Shown here: positions 6,200-10,996 of the stretch, in pieces
Layout of the letters: each line of letters begins with the position of its first letter
Position numbering within the stretch: the stretch's first letter is position 1
From: an uncultured Opitutales bacterium
Lineage (GTDB): Bacteria; Verrucomicrobiota; Verrucomicrobiia; Opitutales; UBA9783
Direction of reading: 5' to 3'
Assembly: GCA_934700265.1 (NCBI GenBank)
Contig: CAKUXH010000029.1
Coordinates: 1 to 10,996 of the forward strand
DNA length: 10,996 nt
The notes under the pieces: model-generated
The model's input: the letters and a program-made list of their open reading frames with translations, nothing else
What the model was told of the DNA's origin: nothing
Database searches by the model: none
Made by a program: the position numbers and the translations under genes

Positions 6200-6215
6200 A
6201 AGGACATAGATTTTT

Positions 6216-6292
6216 GGACGGTTAGCTCAGTTGGTTAGAGCTACTGGTCTACACCCAGTGGGTCGTAGGTTCGAGTCCTACACCGTCTACCA
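6216..6292 (+). tRNA. tRNA-Val (anticodon UAC), with encoded CCA
   Basis: A full cloverleaf folds by hand. The acceptor GGACGGT pairs with ACCGTCT (G1-U72 wobble). The D stem is GCTC/GAGC, the anticodon stem ACTGG/CCAGT, the variable loop GGGTC and the T arm GTAGG-TTCGAGT-CCTAC. A73 and CCA (6290-6292) are encoded. The seven-base anticodon loop is TCTACAC, so positions 34-36 are TAC (valine, GUA). This puts C, not the almost universal U, at position 33. A35, C36 and A73 agree with valine identity. Confidence 0.93.
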
Positions 6293-6335
6293 TTTTAATA
6301 TTATCTGTATTGTTTATCAGTAAGAATAAATTTCT

Positions 6336-6396
6336 TTGATCTAAAAATTTTACTACAGTTATTACTTGTTTTTTTTTATAAAATATTACATATAAA
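6336..6396 (+). promoter_or_regulatory. Candidate promoter region for fabG
   Basis: Two overlapping possibilities exist: TTGATC (6336-6341) with TTATTA (6359-6364) at 17 bp, or TTGTTT (6366-6371) with TATAAA (6391-6396) at 19 bp. The second would leave a leader of only a few bases. Read-through from the tRNA is also possible. Weak evidence. Confidence 0.25.
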
Positions 6397-6405
6397 TATA
6401 AAGTT

Positions 6406-7149
6406 ATGAAAAAATTAGACAATAAAGTCGCACTTATCACAGGTGCAGGAAGAGGTATAGGCCGTTCAATTGCCGAACGTTTCGCACAAGAAGGTGCAAC
6501 TGTTTTGTGCGTAAGTAAAACGCCAGAAAATTGTCAGCAAGTAGCTCAGGAAATCATTGCACAAGGAGGTAAAGCAGAAGCTTTCCCCATGGATGTTTCC
6601 AACAAAGAATCCATTAAAAACGTCTCAGAAAAGATTATTGAAAAATATAAAAACGTTGATATCTTAGTTAACAACGCTGGAATTACTCGCGATAAATTAT
6701 TTGTCCGCATGGAAGATGAAGACTGGGAACAGGTACTTTTTACCAATCTTTTCAGTGCATTTTATCTATGCAAACAATTTGTTCGACCAATGACCTTAAA
6801 ACGCTGGGGGCGTATTATCAATATTTCTTCGGTTTCCGGAATCATGGGTAATGCCGGACAAGCTAATTATTCTGCCGCTAAAGCAGGCTTATTAGGATTT
6901 ACAAAAACATTAGCTAAAGAACTTGCCTGCCGTTCTATCACGGTAAACGCTATTGCTCCAGGATTTATCGCAACCAGCATGACAAAAGATTTACCTGAAT
7001 CTGTGATTGAACAAGCACAAAAAATTATTCCATTAAAACGCTTTGGTAATCCTATTGAAATCGCTAATACAGCTGTATTCTTGGCTTCGGAAGATGCAAG
7101 TTATATCACGGGCCAAGTCATAAAAGTTGATGGCGGTATGGTAATGTAA
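6406..7149 (+). CDS. fabG: 3-oxoacyl-[acyl-carrier-protein] reductase FabG
   Basis: A 247-residue short-chain dehydrogenase/reductase that reduces beta-ketoacyl-ACP with NADPH in type II fatty-acid elongation in the cytosol. Motifs: cofactor loop T-G-A-G-R-G-I-G (12-19), N-N-A-G (89-92), Asn114, catalytic Ser142 in I-S-S-V-S-G, Y-S-A-A-K with Tyr155 and Lys159, P-G-F-I-A-T (185-190), and the C-terminal V-D-G-G-M (241-245). The length is that of typical FabG, and the cluster with acpP and fabF makes FabG more likely than another SDR. The start M-K-K-L-D-N-K-V-A-L is the usual one. No Shine-Dalgarno motif is seen. Confidence 0.95.
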   Translation: MKKLDNKVALITGAGRGIGRSIAERFAQEGATVLCVSKTPENCQQVAQEIIAQGGKAEAFPMDVSNKESIKNVSEKIIEKYKNVDILVNNAGITRDKLFVRMEDEDWEQVLFTNLFSAFYLCKQFVRPMTLKRWGRIINISSVSGIMGNAGQANYSAAKAGLLGFTKTLAKELACRSITVNAIAPGFIATSMTKDLPESVIEQAQKIIPLKRFGNPIEIANTAVFLASEDASYITGQVIKVDGGMVM

Positions 7150-7181
7150 TATTTTTGCACTTGATTTTATAAAAAAAATAC

Positions 7182-7211
7182 TTACCGTATATAAATAGCA
7201 TTCTCTATATA
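7182..7211 (+). promoter_or_regulatory. Candidate internal promoter before acpP
   Basis: The 73-bp gap between fabG and acpP holds TTACCG (7182-7187) and TATATA (7206-7211) at 18 bp, plus another TATATAAAT at 7188-7196. An extra promoter would suit the high demand for ACP, but the matches are weak. Confidence 0.25.
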
Positions 7212-7222
7212 GAAAAATTATT

Positions 7223-7480
7223 ATGACAGAAACAATTGAACAAAGAGTAAAGCGTGTTGTAGTTGATACGCTCAATGTAAAAGAAGAGCAAGTTACAAAT
7301 GAAGCCTCATTTCGTGATGATTTAGGTGCTGATTCATTGGATCAGGTTCAACTTGTAATGAACTTGGAAGAAGAATTCAAGGATTTGGTTGGTGGTGAAA
7401 TTCCTGAAGCAGATGCTGAAAAATTAAATACGGTTGGAGAAGCAATCAAATACATCTCAGCAAAATCAGAAAATAAGTAA
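7223..7480 (+). CDS. acpP: Acyl carrier protein
   Basis: An 85-residue acidic helical protein that carries growing acyl chains on a 4'-phosphopantetheine arm. The attachment motif is D-L-G-A-D-S-L-D, with Ser38. The N-terminal helix (I-E-Q-R-V-K), E-A-S-F and the recognition helix (L-V-M-N-L-E-E-E-F) are typical. After this helix the protein reads K-D-L-V-G-G-E-I-P, where standard ACPs have only two residues between E-E-F and E-I-P; four extra residues (within 53-58) account for much of its length above the usual 75-80. It lies between fabG and fabF, its enzymatic partners, 5 bp before fabF. Confidence 0.95.
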   Translation: MTETIEQRVKRVVVDTLNVKEEQVTNEASFRDDLGADSLDQVQLVMNLEEEFKDLVGGEIPEADAEKLNTVGEAIKYISAKSENK

Positions 7481-7485
7481 TTTAA

Positions 7486-8736
7486 ATGGAAACACAAAAC
7501 GTGCATCGCGTCGTAGTTACAGGTTTGGGCACGGTAAATGCCCTTGGGAATAATGTAGAAGATTTTTGGGCATCTTTACTCGCGGGAAAATCTGGCATTC
7601 GCACCGTTTCTCGTTTCGATGTTTCCGAATTACCTACAAAAATTGCTTCTGAAATTGTGGATTTTGATCCATCTAATTATATGGATCCCAAAGAAGCAGG
7701 TCGCACCGATCCTTTTGTCCATTATGCCGTTGCTGCATCTAAAATGGCTGCAAGTGATGCTAACATCGAAATCTCTGATGTTGAATCAGATCGTTGTGGT
7801 GTTATCATTGGAACCGGAATCGGAGGAATGACGCATATTCAAGAGCAATCTTTTATTCTTTTTTCAAAAGGTCCAAGACGTGTTTCTCCATTTATGATCC
7901 CTTCAACCATCTGCAATATAGCTTCTGGAACTGTCGCTATAGCACTTGGATTGCGTGGACCAAGTTTTGGGGTCGTAAGTGCTTGTGCTTCAGGTGCACA
8001 TGCCATTGGAGAAGCTTACAATTTATTAAAATTAGGCGAAGCAGACGTTATGTTAGCTGGAGGAAGCGAGGCAGCTATTCAAGCTTTAGCTTTCTCTGGA
8101 TTTTGCTCAATGAAAGCAATGAGTACTCATTTTAACGATTGTCCTGAGAAGGCAAGTCGTCCATTTGATGCTCAACGCGATGGTTTCATCATGGGTGAAG
8201 GCGCTGGTGTATTAGTGCTTGAAACGTTAGAACATGCTCAAAAACGTGGCGCGAAAATTTACTGTGAGCTTTGCAGTTATTCTGCTACATGCGATGCCTT
8301 CCATGTAACCCGCCCTGAGCCTTCAGGTCGTGCTATGTGTGCTTGTTACCGTAATGTACTTAGAAACTCAAACACAGCTCCCGAAGAAGTAGATTATATC
8401 AACGCACACGGAACTTCCACCCACTATAATGATTTGTTGGAAACAACTGCTATTAAGGAAGTTTTTGGTGAACATGCTTACAAAATGAACATCAGTTCAA
8501 TTAAATCAATGGTAGGACATTTATTAGGTGCTGCTGGTGCTGTTGAAGCTATCTCTACCATCAAAACCATTGAAACCGGCATCATTCCACCAACCATTAA
8601 TTATGAAAATCCAGATCCTGAATGTGATTTGAATTATACGCCTAACAAACCTGTAAAACGTAATGTAAAAATTGCAATTACAGATAATTTAGGGTTTGGT
8701 GGACAAAACGGAGCACTTCTATTTAAGAAATTTTAA
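7486..8736 (+). CDS. fabF: 3-oxoacyl-[acyl-carrier-protein] synthase II FabF
   Basis: A 416-residue condensing enzyme that extends acyl-ACP with malonyl-ACP in type II fatty-acid synthesis. The thiolase-fold Cys-His-His triad is complete: Cys167 in V-S-A-C-A-S-G, His308 in N-A-H-G-T-S-T, and His345 in S-M-V-G-H-L-L-G-A-A-G; Lys340 is also conserved. The N-terminal R-V-V-V-T-G-L-G-T and C-terminal N-L-G-F-G-G-Q-N match the family. Length is normal for FabF, and the Cys-His-His set separates it from FabH. It follows acpP by 5 bp and ends the fab operon at a terminator. Its codon use looks less AT-extreme than the unknown genes nearby, as expected of a conserved, expressed gene. Confidence 0.96.
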   Translation: METQNVHRVVVTGLGTVNALGNNVEDFWASLLAGKSGIRTVSRFDVSELPTKIASEIVDFDPSNYMDPKEAGRTDPFVHYAVAASKMAASDANIEISDVESDRCGVIIGTGIGGMTHIQEQSFILFSKGPRRVSPFMIPSTICNIASGTVAIALGLRGPSFGVVSACASGAHAIGEAYNLLKLGEADVMLAGGSEAAIQALAFSGFCSMKAMSTHFNDCPEKASRPFDAQRDGFIMGEGAGVLVLETLEHAQKRGAKIYCELCSYSATCDAFHVTRPEPSGRAMCACYRNVLRNSNTAPEEVDYINAHGTSTHYNDLLETTAIKEVFGEHAYKMNISSIKSMVGHLLGAAGAVEAISTIKTIETGIIPPTINYENPDPECDLNYTPNKPVKRNVKIAITDNLGFGGQNGALLFKKF

Positions 8737-8759
8737 AAAAATATTTATATATATTTTTT

Positions 8760-8785
8760 AGGCTACAGTAATGTAGCTTTTTTTA
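8760..8785 (+). terminator. Intrinsic terminator of the fabG-acpP-fabF operon
   Basis: A stem of GCTAC/GTAGC with loop AGTAAT is extended by G-C, a G-U and an A-U pair at the base, and runs directly into a T-rich tract (8778-8784, then ATTTT). It lies 24 bp after the fabF stop. Confidence 0.85.
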
Positions 8786-8798
8786 TTTTCCATAAAAT

Positions 8799-8840
8799 TA
8801 TAATACACATTTTGGGAATATTTTATGCTTTTCATACATT
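8799..8840 (+). promoter_or_regulatory. Candidate promoter(s) for the 362-residue exported protein
   Basis: A perfect TATAAT is at 8799-8804 but has no good -35, because that position falls in the terminator. Alternatively TTGGGA (8812-8817) and TACATT (8835-8840) are 17 bp apart, but this -10 ends only 3 bp before the ATG at 8844. Which is used cannot be told from sequence. Confidence 0.35.
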
Positions 8841-8843
8841 GGT

Positions 8844-9932
8844 ATGAAACAGTTAATATTTGGAATTAGTTTTTTAACACTTAATAGTCTAATCTTAGCA
8901 CAAGAAAATGATTATTTATTGCCACTTCAAAGTCCTTCTTTTGAAGAAATACGTTTTGCCTATCAAAGAAATGTATTAGAACGCTCATTTACTTGGAATA
9001 TAAAGGAAAAATGTTTATTAAAAACTAACGAAGGAGAATCTTTAATTGAACGATTTTTAGAATTAATGGACATTTACCCTATTCATGAACAAACAAACTA
9101 TATGACCCCAATCTCTTCTCTTGCAACAACGTTTTTTTTGAGAACATTTTCTTGTAAAGACGATAAAACGCACTTAGCAAAAAAATATATTTTAAACTAT
9201 GTTGCTTATCATCAGATATCAAAATATCAAGCACTACCAGAATACCTTATCCCCGTAAACGAAGAAATAATAAATGATTTTACACATAAATCCTATCGTT
9301 CATTTTTTTCAGAAAAAATTGCTCCTATTTATATTAATTTTTCTCAATGCACTCAAGGCTTAATTTCTCCAAGAGATGAACAATCCATACAAAGGGTTTG
9401 CAATGATAAAAGCAGTGATAAAGCAATCTTGTTTGTAGGTTTTTCACAAAATTGTCCAACAGAAGGATCGGAAATTACTTATGATACCCCAGGATACAGA
9501 AAAAGTTTATTCTGGAGTTTATGGGAAAAACAACCTGATAAAAAACATAATAGTATCAAATTTTGTTTCTCTCAATCAGAAAATTTTCTATATCATCACT
9601 TAGAATACGAAGAATTTTTTGACTACATCATTATTGGTGGGCAAACCATTGAATATATCCCCACCGAAACATGGATATCTCTTGGGAAAATGTTAAAAAA
9701 GAATGGTCGTATGGTATATCCCAATTTAGGGTATTTTGGTTGGGGAACTTTTATTAATAAATTATTGAACTCATCGCTACCTCAAAATTTTAATATTTAC
9801 ATGTGCGATAACCCTCAAGATCCTATTCTTAAAGAAATATTACAATTAGCTTCTTTTAACAATCAACCGACTTATGGAGCTTTTTGTTATAAAAAAGCAA
9901 AACAGCTTTATTGGCATAAAAAAACTAAATAA
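8844..9932 (+). CDS. Exported protein of unknown function, 362 residues, with a methyltransferase-like C-terminal patch
   Basis: I do not recognise this protein. Residues 1-19 form a signal peptide (K at 3, hydrophobic core, probable cleavage I-L-A before Gln20), so it should leave the cytoplasm. No further membrane helix is evident. Residues 258-292 (F-F-D-Y-I-I-I-G-G, then I-E-Y-I-P, W-I-S-L-G-K-M-L-K-K-N-G-R-M-V-Y-P) look like the strand 4 to strand 5 part of class I methyltransferases (F-D-x-I-I-x-G, L-K-x-G-G-x-L). A possible strand-1 counterpart is A-I-L-F-V-G-F-S (194-201), but without the G-x-G-x-G loop, so SAM binding is doubtful. It has its own terminator and candidate promoter, hence is probably monocistronic. 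A secreted effector is possible given the T3SS genes, but a Sec signal argues against direct T3SS export. Confidence 0.85.
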   Translation: MKQLIFGISFLTLNSLILAQENDYLLPLQSPSFEEIRFAYQRNVLERSFTWNIKEKCLLKTNEGESLIERFLELMDIYPIHEQTNYMTPISSLATTFFLRTFSCKDDKTHLAKKYILNYVAYHQISKYQALPEYLIPVNEEIINDFTHKSYRSFFSEKIAPIYINFSQCTQGLISPRDEQSIQRVCNDKSSDKAILFVGFSQNCPTEGSEITYDTPGYRKSLFWSLWEKQPDKKHNSIKFCFSQSENFLYHHLEYEEFFDYIIIGGQTIEYIPTETWISLGKMLKKNGRMVYPNLGYFGWGTFINKLLNSSLPQNFNIYMCDNPQDPILKEILQLASFNNQPTYGAFCYKKAKQLYWHKKTK

Positions 9933-9944
9933 GACAAACAATAA

Positions 9945-9985
9945 CTTCTTGTAGAATTTCTAAATTTTCCGCAAGAAGATTTTTA
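9945..9985 (+). terminator. Probable intrinsic terminator of the 362-residue gene
   Basis: CTTCTTG (9945-9951) pairs with CAAGAAG (9972-9978) in a 7-bp stem with a 20-nt loop, followed by ATTTTTAT. The large loop lowers confidence. It lies 12 bp after the stop codon, between converging plus-strand gene and minus-strand tRNA. Confidence 0.65.
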
Positions 9986-10024
9986 TAACATCTAAACTTC
10001 TCACCTAAAATTATCTACTGCAAA

Positions 10025-10114
10025 TGGCGGAGAGAGGGGGATTCGAACCCTCGGTGGGGTTACCCCCACACCTGATTTCGAGTCAGGCACATTCGTCCAC
10101 TCTGTCATCTCTCC
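10025..10114 (-). tRNA. tRNA-Ser (anticodon CGA), with encoded CCA
   Basis: On the minus strand the acceptor GGAGAGA pairs with TCTCTCC, followed by G73 and CCA (10027-10025). The D stem is ACA/TGT. The anticodon stem CCTGA/TCAGG holds the loop CTCGAAA, so the anticodon is CGA (reads UCG). The long variable arm TGGGG-GTAA-CCCCA is typical of serine tRNAs. The T arm is GAGGG-TTCGAAT-CCCCC, which leaves an A50-C64 mismatch (10051/10037). Confidence 0.95.
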
Positions 10115-10121
10115 AATACTA

Positions 10122-10148
10122 CTTATAAAAGATTATTTTCTATCCCAA
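10122..10148 (-). promoter_or_regulatory. Candidate promoter of tRNA-Ser
   Basis: On the minus strand TATAAG (10127-10122) lies 7 bp before the tRNA 5' end. TTGGGA (10148-10143) precedes it by 15 bp, slightly short; TATTGG at 17 bp is the alternative. The -10 placement is reasonable and the -35 is weak. Confidence 0.4.
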
Positions 10149-10213
10149 TACAAGTAAAAATACATAAATCTTGCAATTCCGATGTAATAATCAGCAGAAT
10201 TACAATTAATATT

Positions 10214-10996
10214 TTAAATTATATGAAATACAACCATCAAAATAAGCGTAGGTATAAATGCTCCTAAAAATAACGGCAATGGTTTTACAATTCCATTGGT
10301 AAAATATTTCGATAACAAAGCCTGTCCTGCAGGATTGGGCGCATTAGCAATAACCGTCAGCCCACCGCCTATCACAGCTCCACTGACTACTGCGGATTGC
10401 AAATGGGAATTAGTTAAAAACTCTGGCACCAGTGAAGCTAAATAAGTTAATGAAGCATTGTCATTAAATGCTGTTAATACAGCTGCTCCCAAAAAAAGCG
10501 TCATATCGTTTAATCGCCCTAAAACCGCCTCAATCCACCATTCCTGAAGCCCTCCATGCGTTACTAATCCAGCAAGGAAACACCCTACTAATAATGATTC
10601 CTTCAATGCAATAGGTGATTGATATTTCTTCAAAATTTGGGCCGTCATTAAAAATGCTAAAAAACCCCAAACAACAAGAACAGTATGATGTGAATTTAAC
10701 ACAACCCACCCTAAAAACAGCACATGAATGAGGATAACACTTGTAGGGATTTTTAACGTATCATCTTTACCTGCTGCCGGCATAGTTTTAGCAACCACAT
10801 TCAACTGATGTAATTGTTTAGAAAATATCATAAAATAAAAGAATGAAGCTATGCAAATACCAATAATAGCTTTAACTCCAAAATGTGAAAATACATAGGC
10901 AGTTGACCACCCCCATTTGGAAGCGACCATTAATATAGGAGGGGCTGCAAAGTTAGTTAAAACACCTCCAACAGAAATATTTACAAACAATAACCC
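10214..10996 (-). CDS. Putative Na+/H+ antiporter, C-terminal 260 residues (5' end outside window)
   Basis: The frame is open to the right edge. It reads G-L-L-F-V-N-I-S-V-G-G-V-L-T-N-F-A-A-P-P from 10996, so the TTG at 10990-10988 is an internal leucine codon, not a start. The protein is polytopic. Landmarks are the N-terminal F-V-N-I-S-V-G-G with F-A-A-P-P-I-L-M-V-A, then L-T-A-F-N-D-N-A-S-L-T-Y-L-A-S-L, and G-A-V-I-G-G-G-L-T-V-I-A-N-A-P-N-P-A-G near the C-terminus. These match the 'putative Na+/H+ antiporter' family (Pfam Na_H_antiport_3) that I recall from Chlamydiae and Verrucomicrobiota. The conserved Asn/Asp in half-buried loops probably line the ion path. Family call is good; substrate is by annotation tradition only. 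Confidence 0.85.
   Translation of the reverse strand, partial: GLLFVNISVGGVLTNFAAPPILMVASKWGWSTAYVFSHFGVKAIIGICIASFFYFMIFSKQLHQLNVVAKTMPAAGKDDTLKIPTSVILIHVLFLGWVVLNSHHTVLVVWGFLAFLMTAQILKKYQSPIALKESLLVGCFLAGLVTHGGLQEWWIEAVLGRLNDMTLFLGAAVLTAFNDNASLTYLASLVPEFLTNSHLQSAVVSGAVIGGGLTVIANAPNPAGQALLSKYFTNGIVKPLPLFLGAFIPTLILMVVFHII

Larger units (their letters stand above)
6028..6215. other. 188-bp non-coding gap between ftsA and tRNA-Val
   Basis: Very AT-rich. I see no gene, and no convincing terminator for ftsA. It contains a duplicated block (separate entry) and the promoter of the tRNA. Confidence 0.7.

Noticed and set aside
6249..6440. Minus-strand 63-residue frame ending G-V-G-L-E-P-T-T-H-W-V
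   Set aside because: Its C-terminus is the antisense translation of tRNA-Val, a known false-ORF pattern; no other coding signs.
7619..8135. Alternative plus-strand frames inside fabF
   Set aside because: They overlap the complete FabF frame with intact Cys-His-His triad and have no family features.
10183..10204. TGTAAT/ATTACA inverted repeat as terminator of the antiporter gene
   Set aside because: A 6-bp AT-rich stem with no T-tract following on the minus strand; easily expected by chance.
10988..10990. TTG as the start codon of the antiporter
   Set aside because: The frame stays open to the window edge and the conserved family sequence (G-L-L-F-V-N-I-S) runs through it, so this is an internal leucine in a partial gene.
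1..10996. CRISPR array, insertion sequence, prophage or integrase signals
   Set aside because: No regularly spaced repeats, no transposase or integrase frame, and no terminal inverted repeats or target duplications were seen around either tRNA.

Overview
The window is AT-rich (roughly one third G+C by eye), densely packed bacterial DNA. The gene content points to a host-associated member of the PVC group, most likely Verrucomicrobiota of the Opitutae/Puniceicoccales type. It has type III secretion injectisome genes (sctS, sctT, sctU), a Na+/H+ antiporter family common in Chlamydiae and Verrucomicrobiota, and an FtsA that resembles the verrucomicrobial kind. Cultured Chlamydiae lack ftsA, which argues against that phylum. 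The assignment comes from remembered protein families, not from a search.

Layout. Positions 1-1644 (minus strand) hold an operon: STAS-domain protein, sctS, sctT, then sctU, which runs off the left edge. The three sct genes are joined by 4-bp ATGA overlaps. A 106-bp divergent intergenic region carries overlapping candidate promoters. From 1751 the plus strand has an LptE-like lipoprotein and ribulose-phosphate 3-epimerase (rpe). The rpe frame ends about 20 residues early at a T6 run, and an open +1 frame beyond it would restore the usual length. A near-consensus promoter at 2963-2991 then drives a 599-residue exported protein of unknown function and ftsA, with no ftsZ behind it. A tRNA-Val(UAC) follows, then the fatty-acid synthesis cluster fabG-acpP-fabF, closed by a clear intrinsic terminator. 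A 362-residue exported protein of unknown function comes next, with its own terminator. On the minus strand are a tRNA-Ser(CGA) and the C-terminal part of a putative Na+/H+ antiporter that leaves the right edge.

How the parts relate. The STAS-sct operon encodes inner-membrane export-gate parts of an injectisome plus a possible phospho-switch protein. lptE, the FAB genes and the exported proteins belong to envelope building in a Gram-negative cell, and ftsA to division. Shine-Dalgarno motifs are nearly absent, and several promoters sit so close to the start codon that transcripts may be leaderless or almost so.

The points most worth a second look are the possible rpe frameshift, C33 in tRNA-Val, the STAS gene standing where sctR is expected, the 4-residue insertion in ACP, the perfectly spaced promoter with no room for a leader, and the two unrecognised exported proteins.
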